Positions 16,756-25,450 of a DNA stretch of 64,000 nt are shown piece by piece (position 1 is the first letter of the stretch; every line of letters begins with the position of its first letter). Source of the DNA: Phycisphaeraceae bacterium. GTDB lineage: Bacteria > Planctomycetota > Phycisphaerae > Phycisphaerales > UBA1924. Under the pieces are notes generated by a model, which saw nothing but the letters and a program-made list of their open reading frames with translations, was not told the origin of the DNA and ran no database searches. A program made the position numbers and the translations under genes. The DNA lies in contig JAHBXH010000001.1 in the NCBI GenBank assembly GCA_019636555.1, forward strand, positions 682,001-746,000, written 5' to 3'.

Positions 16756-18357
16756 ATGTACACCAAGCACGCATCGGCACTTCTGATTTCAATCGTCGGT
16801 GCCGCGGCATCCGCCCAGTTCGCGCCGATCCCGCAGAGTCTCGTGACCCCCGACAAGGTCGAGACAAGCATCGGCACCTTCGAGTTCAAGGACGGCATTC
16901 CGAGCAAGTCGTCCGCCGACTCCGCGTACGACGCGCTCGATCGCTCCCACGCAGTGCGTGCCTTCCTCGACACCATGTGCGGTGTCAGCATCCAGGCGGC
17001 CGCCAAGGGATTGAGAGACGCAGGGGTCAAAGACAACGAAGTGATGATCTTCTCCGACCTGATGGATTCGCACTCGCTCTTTTTGACCGCCAACGCCGAC
17101 ACCGTGTACGCAATGGGGGTGCTCGACCTCTCCAAGGGTCCGATGGTGCTGGAAGTTCCGCCGCGTTTTCTCGGAACGATCGACGATCACTGGTTCCGCT
17201 GGGTGACCGACATCGGCTTACCGGGCGGCGACCGGGGTGAAGGCGGCAAGTACGTCATCGTGCCGCCGGGGTACGAGGACGATCTGCCCGACGGCGGCTT
17301 CTTCGTCGCCCACGCGAAGACCAACAAAGTTCTCTGGTTCGGCCGCTCATTCCTCGAGAACAAGTCCGATCCGAAAGCTCCCGCCGACACGATCCGCAAA
17401 TTCACAAAGGTCTATCCCTATCGGGCCGGCGGCGTCGGTACACCCATCGCCCAGTTCCTCGCCGGCAAAGCGCCCCTTTCGCGACCCGACCAGCCGCCCG
17501 AGACCGTCTTCCACGAAGGCAGCGGCAAGACCATGAACACGGTGCCGCCGACCGACTACACCTTCTTCGAGGTTCTGAATGAGGTGGTCCAGGAAGAACC
17601 CGCGACATCGCTCGACGCCGAGCTCATGGGGCCTCTCGCGGCAGTCGGCATCGTGAAAGGCAAGCCCTTCGCGCCCGACGCGCGCATGAAGAAAATCCTG
17701 AACGAGGCCGCCGCGCAGGCCAACGCCATGTCGCGCACTCTTTTCATGGACCCGCGCGATCCGACCTGGTTCTACTACCCGAATTCTTCCTGGTTCAATT
17801 ACCTCTTCGAGACCGGCTACCAGTTCGAGACGCCCATCCCGCGCATCACCCGCGAAGGCATCAAGATCACGCCCCCGACGGGTTACCGCACGCTCAACGC
17901 CCGCACCAATTTCTTCTACGGCGTCACCGGCATCACGCCCGCGATGGCGATGACGCTGACGGGCATCGGTTCGCAGTACCTGCTCGCGACCAAGGACGCG
18001 AACAAACAGTTTTTCGACGGCAGCAAGACGTACAAAGTGACATTGCCCAAGGGGATCCCCGAGGCAAACTTCTGGTCGTTCACGCTCTACGACAACATGT
18101 CGCGTTCGATGCTTCAGACGCCGCAGAAATACCCGCGCGCCGGAAGCCAGAATTATCCGAGTCCCGCGGCAGAACCCGCCGCCGATGGCTCGACCACCGT
18201 CTACTTCTCGCCGTCGCAGCCCGAAGGCGTCAAGCGCGGCAACTGGATCCAGACCGATCCCGCCAAGGGGTGGTTCGTCATCCTCCGCCTCTACAGCCCG
18301 CTCGAACCGTTTTTCGACAAGTCGTGGCGCCCAAGCGAAATCGAACTGGTGAAGTAA
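16756..18357 (+). CDS. Exported DUF1254/DUF1214 protein
   Basis: A 533-residue protein starting at ATG 16756 after a strong AAGGAGAG ribosome site. A signal peptide covers the first 20 residues (MYTKHASALLISIVGAAASA). DUF1254 occupies roughly residues 40-180, with LTANADTVYAMGVLDLSKGP and GKYVIVPPGYEDDLPDGGFF. DUF1214 occupies the C-terminal third, with YKVTLPKGIPEANFWSFTLY and DNMSRSMLQTPQKYP. The two-domain order is that of a widespread exported family with no settled biochemical function. The domain call is confident; the role is unknown. Confidence 0.88.
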   Translation: MYTKHASALLISIVGAAASAQFAPIPQSLVTPDKVETSIGTFEFKDGIPSKSSADSAYDALDRSHAVRAFLDTMCGVSIQAAAKGLRDAGVKDNEVMIFSDLMDSHSLFLTANADTVYAMGVLDLSKGPMVLEVPPRFLGTIDDHWFRWVTDIGLPGGDRGEGGKYVIVPPGYEDDLPDGGFFVAHAKTNKVLWFGRSFLENKSDPKAPADTIRKFTKVYPYRAGGVGTPIAQFLAGKAPLSRPDQPPETVFHEGSGKTMNTVPPTDYTFFEVLNEVVQEEPATSLDAELMGPLAAVGIVKGKPFAPDARMKKILNEAAAQANAMSRTLFMDPRDPTWFYYPNSSWFNYLFETGYQFETPIPRITREGIKITPPTGYRTLNARTNFFYGVTGITPAMAMTLTGIGSQYLLATKDANKQFFDGSKTYKVTLPKGIPEANFWSFTLYDNMSRSMLQTPQKYPRAGSQNYPSPAAEPAADGSTTVYFSPSQPEGVKRGNWIQTDPAKGWFVILRLYSPLEPFFDKSWRPSEIELVK

Positions 18358-18441
18358 CCCCGAGTGAATTCGCTCGCCGATCGTCCGTCTTTCGATTTGA
18401 TTGTTCTTCATTCGCGTTGGGTCCAGCGCGGCTTCCCCGTT

Positions 18442-18470
18442 TTTCTCCGTGCTTCTCGTGGTTCTCCGTG
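18442..18470. repeat. Intergenic CACGGAGA-type repeat
   Basis: On the minus strand this reads as repeated CACGGAGA and CACGAGAA units (CTCCGTG, CTCGTG and CTCCGTG on the plus strand, about 10 bases apart). A related pattern occurs in the inverted repeat near 60360. It lies in the 187-base gap between the DUF1254 gene and the glycosyltransferase-like gene. Confidence 0.5.
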
Positions 18471-18544
18471 TTTGATCTCACCCGCTCTTTCTTTTCCACA
18501 TCGCCGGCTTTTTTCCTACATCACACCGGCAAAGGACTCTTCAG

Positions 18545-20176
18545 TTGGTCGCCGACCCGTCGCGCATCTCGACGAATGACCAACCTTCTCCGCGTGCGGA
18601 AACGGTCTTCCTGTCTGTGCAGCGCATCGAGCATCTGATCTGGGCGTTCATCACCCTCGGCGTGATCGTTCGCCTCGCTCGCTTCGGACTGCGTTTTCCA
18701 CTATGGGAGGACGAAGCCTTTCTTGCGTACAACCTGTCGCGCCGCAGTTTCGCCCAGCTCCTTCAGCCCCTCGACTACATCCAGGTCGCCCCGATCGGCT
18801 ACCTCTGGCTCCAGCGCGCGGTCATCGATCTTCTGGGCTTTTCCGAGTTCTCGCTCCGCGCCACCGCCCTGCTCGCCGGACTCGCCAGCTTGTTCCTGAT
18901 GAAGCGCGTTGCGGCGCTCACGCTGCCACCGCTCGCTCAGCTCTTCGCCATCGCGATCTTCGCCGTCTCCTACCCGATGATCCGATACTCGGCCGAGGCC
19001 AAGCAGTACGGCCTCGATCTCTTCCTTGGACTCACCCTCGTCTGGCTGTTCCTTGAGATGCAGCGCCGCCCGGAGCGGGTGCGCTGGTCGATCGGCCTCA
19101 TTTTCATCGCCGCGCTCGGTCCCTTTGTCTCGCACCCGATCGTCTTCATCGGGGGCGGCGTCAGCCTCGCGTGGGTCTGGCTTTTGCGTCAAGGCTCTGT
19201 CCGAAACATCCCGGCGTGGCTCCTCTTCAATGCCGCGCTCGTTGCCTCTTTCGCCGTGCATTTCTGGTTTGCGCTCCGCGCGGTCGGCCCCGCCAACGAC
19301 GCGCTCATGCAGGAATTTTGGGGTCCCAATTTCCCCCCGCTCCGCGAGCCCCTGGGCCTCCCCCTCTGGCTCATCAAGACTCTGACCAGCGACCTGCTCG
19401 CCTTTCCCATCGGCGGCGGCCGAGGCGCCAGCACGCTCAGTTTTCTCCTCATCGCCGGCGGCATCGCGCTCTGGATCGCGCAGCGCCGCATCGCGTGGCT
19501 GCTCCTTGCGCTCGTGCCGCTCGCACTTCACCTCGCAGCCTCCGCGCTGCACAAGTTCCCGTTCGGTGGCCACGTCAAGTTCAGCATGTACTGGGCCCCG
19601 CTCGGGGTGATTCTCATGGGCGCCGCGGTCGCATACGTCTGGCAATGGAACGAGCGCCGCGCCCGCCGTCCCATTGCGCTCTGGGCCTGCCTCGTCGCAA
19701 TTGCGCTCATAGGAGTCGGCAGCCTCGTGCGCGATTTCGTTCGCCCCGCAAAAACCACAAGCGATCTCCGCGCCCGTGATTTCGCCCGCTGGCTCTGGAA
19801 CGACCTCCCCATTGACAGCGTCGTCGTCTGTGCGCACACCGACCTGCACAAGGACTTCACGATCGGCCTGCGCGAGCGACTCAACTGGTCGGCAAGTTTC
19901 TACTGCAACGCCCTCATCTATTCGCCCCGCCTCCGCGACGGGCTTCCCCCGGATTGGAGCCGTGTGTCGTCCGCGTGCCCGCTTCGCTGCGTCGTCTATC
20001 GCCCGGGCGGAATGCCGGAGGACGTCGAGGCCCAAGCCGCTTGGCTCCGCGAAATGGAACAGTCCTATTTGCTTGTAACGCGCGACCGCTTCCCCCTGCC
20101 CAGGTACTCCCAAAGCGGGCGCACGCTCATCTGCGTCGACAACGTCGAAATGTTTGTTTTCATTCCGCGCCCCTGA
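18545..20176 (+). CDS. GT-C type (family 39-like) membrane protein
   Basis: A 543-residue polytopic membrane protein with about ten helices. The first luminal loop carries LRFPLWEDEAFLAYNLSRRS, where the acidic WEDEA pair matches the metal/donor site of GT-C glycosyltransferases that use polyprenyl-phosphate sugars, and APIGYLWLQRAVIDLLGFSE matches the following family pattern. The C-terminal 130 residues form a soluble domain with LPIDSVVVCAHTDLHKDFTI. The start is TTG at 18545; no ATG lies in frame before the first helix. Donor and acceptor are unknown. It stands next to an ABC ATPase gene without obvious linkage. Confidence 0.7.
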   Translation: MVADPSRISTNDQPSPRAETVFLSVQRIEHLIWAFITLGVIVRLARFGLRFPLWEDEAFLAYNLSRRSFAQLLQPLDYIQVAPIGYLWLQRAVIDLLGFSEFSLRATALLAGLASLFLMKRVAALTLPPLAQLFAIAIFAVSYPMIRYSAEAKQYGLDLFLGLTLVWLFLEMQRRPERVRWSIGLIFIAALGPFVSHPIVFIGGGVSLAWVWLLRQGSVRNIPAWLLFNAALVASFAVHFWFALRAVGPANDALMQEFWGPNFPPLREPLGLPLWLIKTLTSDLLAFPIGGGRGASTLSFLLIAGGIALWIAQRRIAWLLLALVPLALHLAASALHKFPFGGHVKFSMYWAPLGVILMGAAVAYVWQWNERRARRPIALWACLVAIALIGVGSLVRDFVRPAKTTSDLRARDFARWLWNDLPIDSVVVCAHTDLHKDFTIGLRERLNWSASFYCNALIYSPRLRDGLPPDWSRVSSACPLRCVVYRPGGMPEDVEAQAAWLREMEQSYLLVTRDRFPLPRYSQSGRTLICVDNVEMFVFIPRP

Positions 20177-20219
20177 CCCGGGCGTACTTCCTCTCCCGCA
20201 TCCGCTAATCTTCTCCCCC

Positions 20220-21341
20220 ATGGCCCTCGTCGCGCTGGCTTCCGTTCACAAGACCTATCCCAACGGCTTCAACGCCGTGAAGGACTTCAACCTCGAGATC
20301 AAAGACGGCGAGTTCGTCGTGTTTGTCGGCCCGTCGGGCTGCGGCAAGTCGACCACGCTGCGCATGGTCGCGGGTCTTGAGGATGTCACTTCCGGCACGA
20401 TCTCCATCGGCGATCGCGTCGTCAACGACGTTCATCCGAAGGACCGCGACATCGCGATGGTCTTTCAGTCGTACGCGCTCTACCCGCACATGAGCGTCTA
20501 CAAGAACATGGCCTTCGCGCTCAAGCTTCGGAAAGTCCCGAAGGCCGAGATCGACCGGCGCGTGCAAGGTGTTGCCAAGACTCTCGGTCTCACCGACATG
20601 CTCGATCGTAAGCCGCGCCAACTCTCCGGCGGCCAGCGCCAGCGCGTCGCGCTCGGCCGCGCCATCGTCCGCGAGCCCAAGGCCTTTCTCTTCGACGAAC
20701 CGCTCTCCAATCTCGACGCGAAACTGCGCGTCACGACACGCGCCGAACTCAAAGCGCTGCATCAGCGCCTCAAGACGACAACCATTTATGTGACGCACGA
20801 TCAGGAAGAAGCGATGACGCTCGGCGACCGCATCGTCGTCATGAGCAACGGCCTGATCCAGCAAGCCGGTCCTCCTCTCGATGTCTACCGCAATCCAAAG
20901 AATCGCTTCGTCGCCGCGTTTGTCGGCACGCCGCCCATGAACTTTCTCGAGGGCACGCTCGAGAAAAGAGGCGACGCCGTCGTCTTCATCGAAGGCGGCC
21001 CGGGCGGCGCGGGCCAATCCGCTCAACTCCCTTCACACCCCGCGCGTTCCGGAGCTCTCGCGCAGCACATCGGCAAGCCCATCGTCCTCGGCATCAGGCC
21101 CCAGATGTTCTCGCTCGATGGTCCGGGCGACGCGTCGCTCCGTGTGAGAGTCAACGTCGTCGAACCGCTCGGCGATACCGTCGATCTCTCCGTCGCAACC
21201 CAAAGAAGCCCGCACCTCGTCGCCCGCCTGCCCGCCCGCGGCAACGCTGTCCCCGCCGGCCAGGAAGTCACGCTCCACGTCGCGATGGACCTCGTTCACT
21301 ACTTTGAACCCGGCGAGTTCGGCGCGAAGCTCATGCTCTGA
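20220..21341 (+). CDS. ABC transporter ATPase of the UgpC/MsmK/MalK type
   Basis: A 373-residue ATPase for carbohydrate-type ABC importers. Walker A is GPSGCGKST, the Q-loop is MVFQSYALYPHM, the signature is LSGGQRQR, Walker B is AFLFDEPLSNLD and the switch is YVTHDQEEAMTL. A C-terminal regulatory OB-fold region follows (PPMNFLEGTLEKRGDAVVF onwards). The family powers uptake of sugars or glycerol-3-phosphate and is often shared between several permeases, which fits its isolation here: no permease or binding-protein gene is next to it. ATG 20220 is chosen as it begins the conserved N-terminus MALVALASVHKTYPNG. Confidence 0.92.
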   Translation: MALVALASVHKTYPNGFNAVKDFNLEIKDGEFVVFVGPSGCGKSTTLRMVAGLEDVTSGTISIGDRVVNDVHPKDRDIAMVFQSYALYPHMSVYKNMAFALKLRKVPKAEIDRRVQGVAKTLGLTDMLDRKPRQLSGGQRQRVALGRAIVREPKAFLFDEPLSNLDAKLRVTTRAELKALHQRLKTTTIYVTHDQEEAMTLGDRIVVMSNGLIQQAGPPLDVYRNPKNRFVAAFVGTPPMNFLEGTLEKRGDAVVFIEGGPGGAGQSAQLPSHPARSGALAQHIGKPIVLGIRPQMFSLDGPGDASLRVRVNVVEPLGDTVDLSVATQRSPHLVARLPARGNAVPAGQEVTLHVAMDLVHYFEPGEFGAKLML

Positions 21342-21391
21342 AGCCTTGTTCCCTGGAAACAAGGGACGGGGAAGGGAGGGGATTTCTGTTC

Positions 21392-22537
21392 ATGCATCCG
21401 ACCTTCCAATCATGCATCCGCGTCGCACGCTTTGCCCTCCTCTTGTTTGCATCGAACTTCGCTCGCGCAGCGCCGCCCGCGCCCCGCGCCATCGCCTGGG
21501 TTCTCGAGATGCACGACGGCTTTGACCACGAGCAACAGGCGAGCGAACTCAAATCTCAACTCGCCGCGGCACGCGCGGGCGGAGCCAGAATCGTTTGCGT
21601 CGAATTCGCGGGCAACTCCTGGCGACTCGACGTCGCGCAGCAGATCGGCGATGTGCTTGCTACGAGCGAGCCGCCCGCGATCGCCTTCGTGAAAGCCGAA
21701 TCCGGTCGGGCGCCGCTCGCGTTTCTGGTTGCCGGCTGCCGCGCTCCCGCGGGCTGCTTCGTGCAGACCGGGACGCTTTTCTTCTCCGAAGAGTCCGGCA
21801 ACGCCCGCGAGCTCGCCGATGCGAAGGCGATCAAGGCCGCCGAATCGCAGTGGAAAAAGCTCGGAGGCAGCTCCGCGTTCGTCCCTTACGAAGTGCTCCG
21901 CGCCGCGATGCTCGATCCCTCGATCGGCTGCAGAATGATTCCGGCGCTTGGCGAAGGCGGCAAATTCGAAATGCGCGCCGGCGCGAGCCCGGGCGACGAA
22001 GAGAACGCGGTCGTGCTCAGCGAGCCCGGCGCAAAAGCCCTGAATCTTTCGGCACAGAATGCGATCGCGCTCGGTCTTTGCAGCGCCGAGGCGACCGATT
22101 CGCGCGACGCGATCGAAGTCGCGCTCCAGAAGACCGGCGGTGCCAAGCCCGAGATGCGTGAACGCCGCGCCGTCGGGCCTTCGCTCGCCTCGCTCCGCGA
22201 TCTCGCCGATGCGTCACTCGATCGCGCCGAGCGCGAGATGGACCGCGCCGAACCCTTTCTCAAGGTGAAGCACGACAGCCAACAGATCGCGCCGAATCAG
22301 AAGCACGAGGCCGCTTCTCTCGCAAAGCCCGCGCTCGATGCCGCCGACGCCGCGGTCCGCGACGCCGAGGAAATCGTCCGTATCAATCCCGAAGTTCTCC
22401 GCATGCCAGGCCCCGGCCAATCAAACACAGGTCAAAGAGTCAGTCAGTTTCAGGCTCGCTGGCGATCAAAGATTCAGCAGGCAAAGGATCGATTGGAAAA
22501 GCTCCGCGCCAAGGCCGAAAAGCTCGCGGCCGCGTAG
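21392..22537 (+). CDS. Exported protein with degenerate NfeD/ClpP-like region
   Basis: A 381-residue protein with a signal peptide ending near RAAPPAP. Residues 30-130 follow the pattern of the ClpP-like domain of NfeD proteases: AIAWVLEMHDGFDHEQQASE, AARAGGARIVCVEFAGNSWR, IGDVLATSEPPAIAFV. Where active proteases have their Ser-Ala-Gly segment, this chain reads RAPLAFLVAGCRAPAGCFVQ, so the catalytic serine seems missing. The C-terminal half is a long charged helical region rich in Ala, Asp and Glu, likely coiled coil. This homology is a by-eye inference and could be wrong. The ABC ATPase gene ends 50 bases before. Confidence 0.5.
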   Translation: MHPTFQSCIRVARFALLLFASNFARAAPPAPRAIAWVLEMHDGFDHEQQASELKSQLAAARAGGARIVCVEFAGNSWRLDVAQQIGDVLATSEPPAIAFVKAESGRAPLAFLVAGCRAPAGCFVQTGTLFFSEESGNARELADAKAIKAAESQWKKLGGSSAFVPYEVLRAAMLDPSIGCRMIPALGEGGKFEMRAGASPGDEENAVVLSEPGAKALNLSAQNAIALGLCSAEATDSRDAIEVALQKTGGAKPEMRERRAVGPSLASLRDLADASLDRAEREMDRAEPFLKVKHDSQQIAPNQKHEAASLAKPALDAADAAVRDAEEIVRINPEVLRMPGPGQSNTGQRVSQFQARWRSKIQQAKDRLEKLRAKAEKLAAA

Positions 22538-22572
22538 AACCGATCGACGTTTCCGAAAGGTGAAGGTGCTCC

Positions 22573-23187
22573 GTGCGCCCGAATCGAAGAGGCCGAAAGC
22601 CAAAGCCCGTTCACACCCGCCGCCATCCGGCGAGCGGAAAACAAAAGTCGGCGGCCTCTGAAAAGCAACTCGCGCCGCCGAGCGCGTCGATGGGCGTCCC
22701 GCTCATGATGGATCCGCGCGAGACCAAATTGCTCCGCGAGATGCTCTGGCACAACCTCGTGCGCGAAATGTTGAGCGCGCTCTGTCTCGAAACCGGGCAC
22801 GCCGATGCTTCCGAAAAACCAAAGCTCCTCGACGGCCGGCTCACGCTCATCACGTTCCGGGGCGAGCGCATTCCCATCGGCGCCGTCCGGCCGCTCATCA
22901 ACTTCGGAGTCGGTCGGACGCGCGAAGAAAAGCAGCTCTCGATGATGCTGCAGGGAACTGTCTTCCAGATCATCACGCCGGACGGCGACGTCTTCACGCT
23001 GCCGATCCACGAGATCCGCGGCCTGCACGCGCTCTCCGAGTCGATCATGCAGCAACTCCAGAGCGTCGCGGAGAAAGCCGAACAAGCAGAATCGGGCGCG
23101 CCCTTCGGCTTCGCCGCGTTCACCTCGCTCGCACAGGGTCTGCGCGACCGCCCAATCCAACGAGCGCCCGATGATCCGGGCGAATAG
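22573..23187 (+). CDS. Hypothetical protein, basic N-terminus
   Basis: A 204-residue protein starting at GTG 22573. The first 40 residues are basic and probably disordered (RPNRRGRKPKPVHTRRHP). The middle looks folded: ETKLLREMLWHNLVREMLSA, RLTLITFRGERIPIGAVRPL and QGTVFQIITPDGDVFTLPIH, with a beta-rich core, and the end contains a helix with ESIMQQLQSVAEKAEQAE. No signal peptide or membrane helix. I do not recognise the family. It follows the preceding gene by 35 bases and may be co-transcribed with it. Confidence 0.6.
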   Translation: MRPNRRGRKPKPVHTRRHPASGKQKSAASEKQLAPPSASMGVPLMMDPRETKLLREMLWHNLVREMLSALCLETGHADASEKPKLLDGRLTLITFRGERIPIGAVRPLINFGVGRTREEKQLSMMLQGTVFQIITPDGDVFTLPIHEIRGLHALSESIMQQLQSVAEKAEQAESGAPFGFAAFTSLAQGLRDRPIQRAPDDPGE

Positions 23188-23202
23188 GTCGCGCGCGTTG
23201 AT

Positions 23203-24528
23203 TCAGCGACGCGGATTGCGTGGCGTCCCGACCCGGACCGAGCGCGGCGGAATCGGCGGATGCGGAGAGCGCGGCTTCGCCGGTTCGACATTCACTTCGC
23301 GTTCTGTCTCGTGCGCGGCGGGCTCTTCCGGTTCGGGAGCTTCGCGCGATTCGGTTTCCGGCGCGGCCTCGCCTTCGGTCGCGCTCGGCTCACGTTCCGC
23401 GGAAGGCATCGGAGTCTTTTCGCCGTGTTCTCCCGGCCCTCTCACCAACTTCGCAAAGATCAGCCGACCCGCGGCGGTCTGCAGGTTGCTGGTGACCTGA
23501 AGATCGACACGCTCGCCGATCAGATGCGACGTTCCGTCGGCCACAACCATTGTTCCGTCGTCGAGATAGCCGACGCCCTGACCCGGCTGCTCGCCCTGCC
23601 GGACCAGCATGACCGAGAGCGGCTCGCCGGGCACGAGCGCGGGCTTGAGCGCATTGGCAAGTTCGTGGATGTTGATCACGTCGATGTGCTGGATCTCGGC
23701 GACGCGCGCCAGGCCCAGGTCGGTGGTGACAATGATGCCCGGCGACAGCCGCGCGAACTCGATCAGCATCTGATCGACCGCTTTGCCCGGTACGGGCAAT
23801 TCGTCGATGCTCACGAGAATCTTTCCGAGTCGCTGCAGCCTGGTCACCATATCAAGACCGCGCCGGCCCTTTGTCCGGGTGAGGCGGTCGCTCGAATCCG
23901 CCAGCTTCTGAAGTTCGAGAACGACGAACCGCGGAATCACGACAGGAGACTGGACGAGCCCGGTCGCCGCCATGTCCACAAATCGCGCGTCGATCAGCGC
24001 AGACGAATCGAGGATCAGCGGTTTGGCGCCGCGGATCTGCTTCGCGAATTCGACGTACGGAATCACGAGCCGGAAATCGTCCTGCGTCTGCAGGATCGTC
24101 GTTACCGCGAGATAGGCAAGGCCGATCCCGAGCAGCACCTTCGCGGCGCTCGTGATGCGCCCGTCGATCTCGTAGAGTGTCGCGAGCAGATCGACGACCG
24201 AGCCGAGCGCCGCGGTCGCGAGCATCGCCGCGGCAAGCCCGAAGAACACCGCCATCACCGCGCCGATCTTCTTTTTGCGGGTGATCAGGTCCACGCTGCC
24301 GACGATCGCCGCGATCAGGAACGCGATGACCAGAATCACGATCGCGACCCGCGGCCATTCCTTCGGCACCGCCTGGTCCGGCCGGAAATACAGCACCGAC
24401 AGCGTCGTCACCACCACGAACAGCGCGAAGAAAGAGAGCCGCGTCATCCGGATCAGCGATGCGCGGTACGACTCGGTCTGCTCGGCGGCGGACGGCACTC
24501 CGGACGGATTCTCTCGGGGCTCAGTCAT
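23203..24528 (-). CDS. Membrane PIN-TRAM domain protein (YacL-like)
   Basis: A 441-residue protein with four N-terminal helices (from MTRLSFFALFVVVTTLSVLY to VLLGIGLAYLAVTTIL), then a PIN nuclease-fold domain (LILDSSALIDARFVDMA, FVVLELQKLADSSDRLTRTK, IIVTTDLGLARVAEIQHI) and a TRAM domain (GVGYLDDGTMVVADG and ERVDLQVTSNLQTAAGRLIF). The acidic PIN residues are kept. The same order is found in YacL of Gram-positive bacteria. The C-terminal 75 residues are Pro/Glu-rich and then basic (PPRSVRVGTPRNPRR), longer than usual. It probably acts on RNA at the membrane; the substrate is unknown. It is convergent with the preceding gene. Confidence 0.87.
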   Translation of the reverse strand: MTEPRENPSGVPSAAEQTESYRASLIRMTRLSFFALFVVVTTLSVLYFRPDQAVPKEWPRVAIVILVIAFLIAAIVGSVDLITRKKKIGAVMAVFFGLAAAMLATAALGSVVDLLATLYEIDGRITSAAKVLLGIGLAYLAVTTILQTQDDFRLVIPYVEFAKQIRGAKPLILDSSALIDARFVDMAATGLVQSPVVIPRFVVLELQKLADSSDRLTRTKGRRGLDMVTRLQRLGKILVSIDELPVPGKAVDQMLIEFARLSPGIIVTTDLGLARVAEIQHIDVINIHELANALKPALVPGEPLSVMLVRQGEQPGQGVGYLDDGTMVVADGTSHLIGERVDLQVTSNLQTAAGRLIFAKLVRGPGEHGEKTPMPSAEREPSATEGEAAPETESREAPEPEEPAAHETEREVNVEPAKPRSPHPPIPPRSVRVGTPRNPRR

Positions 24529-24660
24529 GGAGACTCAGGATTCTACGGACAAGCCGGGCTTTGTGATGCCGCGCACTTGCGGTTCGTCGGCGTTCGGCGA
24601 GTGAAACGTGAGCGGGAAAGCACCCGGAACGCGCTAGAATCGGGCCGCTCCCTCCGATCG

Positions 24661-24760
24661 ACGGCCGGGCCCGGTGCACGGATGGCCCGTGAACCTGGTC
24701 AGGGCTTGACCGCAGCAGCCATAAGCGGCCGTCGTCCGGTGCCGCCGGTGTCCTGGCCGT
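24661..24760 (+). ncRNA. ffs: Signal recognition particle RNA, bacterial small type
   Basis: A 100-base hairpin RNA. The ends pair (ACGGCC at 24661-24666 with GGCCGT at 24755-24760), the middle pairs GGATGGCC with GGCCGTCGTCC, and the apical part carries the conserved GGTCAGG (24698-24704) and GCAGCAGCC (24712-24720) strands of the Ffh-binding symmetric loop. The apex between them reads GCTTGAC rather than the standard GGAA tetraloop. TAGAAT at 24635-24640 could be the -10 box. Placement just upstream of dnaX and ybaB matches the scr-dnaX-yaaK order known from Bacillus, which supports the call. The product joins Ffh in co-translational membrane targeting. Confidence 0.87.
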
Positions 24761-24788
24761 CGATCAGGGGGAGCGACAGCCTCAGGAT

Positions 24789-25151
24789 TCAGATAGGGAG
24801 TGAGCGGGCTCGGATTGTGCGCAAATCCGCGGTCACCAGCGCCCCCGACAGAAGTTCCTTCTCGAATCGAGTTGCGATATCGTGGATCAGGAGGGCGATC
24901 GCTTGAGATCGCAATCCTTCAATTCGAATCCGTATGACCGACGGCGCTGTTTCTCCGCTCGTCGCCATGATTGCGTGGAAATCTCCGTCGAGTGTGACCA
25001 CAACTCTGCTCTGCGAGCGCGCTGCAACGATGATCTGGGCGTCGGTCGCCTCAGACAATCCGATCTGAAGCACATGCACCGCATCGTGACCGCGCTCTGC
25101 AAGGACGGAGGCGGCGCCGTGCCCGAGCCCTTGATCCAGAAGGAGCTTCAT
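24789..25151 (-). CDS. DUF5615 PIN-like protein, probable toxin
   Basis: A 120-residue protein: MKLLLDQGLGHGAASVLAER, then GHDAVHVLQIGLSEATDAQI and SQSRVVVTLDGDFHAIM. This is the PIN-like DUF5615 fold, with acidic residues at DQ near the N-terminus and in TLDGDF. ATG at 25149-25151 is chosen because it overlaps the stop of the DUF433 gene (ATGA) and starts the conserved fold; the longer open frame has no domain support. DUF433 and DUF5615 genes occur as a toxin-antitoxin-like pair, and this one looks complete. The exact activity is unproven. Confidence 0.82.
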   Translation of the reverse strand: MKLLLDQGLGHGAASVLAERGHDAVHVLQIGLSEATDAQIIVAARSQSRVVVTLDGDFHAIMATSGETAPSVIRIRIEGLRSQAIALLIHDIATRFEKELLSGALVTADLRTIRARSLPI

Positions 25152-25378
25152 GCAGACTCCGCCAGCGGGAGCGTGCGGTCGGCTAGATTCGCCGCCGCGT
25201 ATGCAAGCGCCTGTCGGATGTCTTCCTCTTCGAGTTCGGGGAATTCGCGATGAAGCTCGGCGCGATCGGGGTACAACGCCACCGCCTCCACCACGCGCCG
25301 CACCGTCAGACGCTGCCCGCGGATGCAGGGTTGTCCATTTTGAATCGCGGGATTGACCGTGATGCGATCGAACTTCAT
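25148..25378 (-). CDS. DUF433 protein, probable antitoxin
   Basis: A 76-residue protein with the DUF433 pattern: FDRITVNPAIQNGQPCIRGQ, then RLTVRRVVEAVALYPDRAE and EFPELEEEDIRQALAYAAAN. The fold is a small winged helix. It sits upstream of and overlaps the DUF5615 gene by four bases (ATGA), the usual order of antitoxin then PIN-like toxin. The pair is inserted on the minus strand between the SRP RNA gene and dnaX. Confidence 0.85.
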   Translation of the reverse strand: MKFDRITVNPAIQNGQPCIRGQRLTVRRVVEAVALYPDRAELHREFPELEEEDIRQALAYAAANLADRTLPLAESA

Positions 25379-25450
25379 GCCGGAATGATAGCGAAACCGC
25401 CAAGATTTCGGCGTCCATCATCGCCCTCCTTCCCCGTAGAATGACCCCCT

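Noticed and set aside
21343..21364. Hairpin CCTTGTT/AACAAGG after the ABC ATPase gene
   Set aside because: It can fold but has no T run, so I do not call it a terminator.
23260..24906. Open frame antisense to the PIN-TRAM gene, reaching the SRP RNA
   Set aside because: Arg/His/Asp-rich product typical of an antisense frame; the PIN-TRAM reading explains the region fully.
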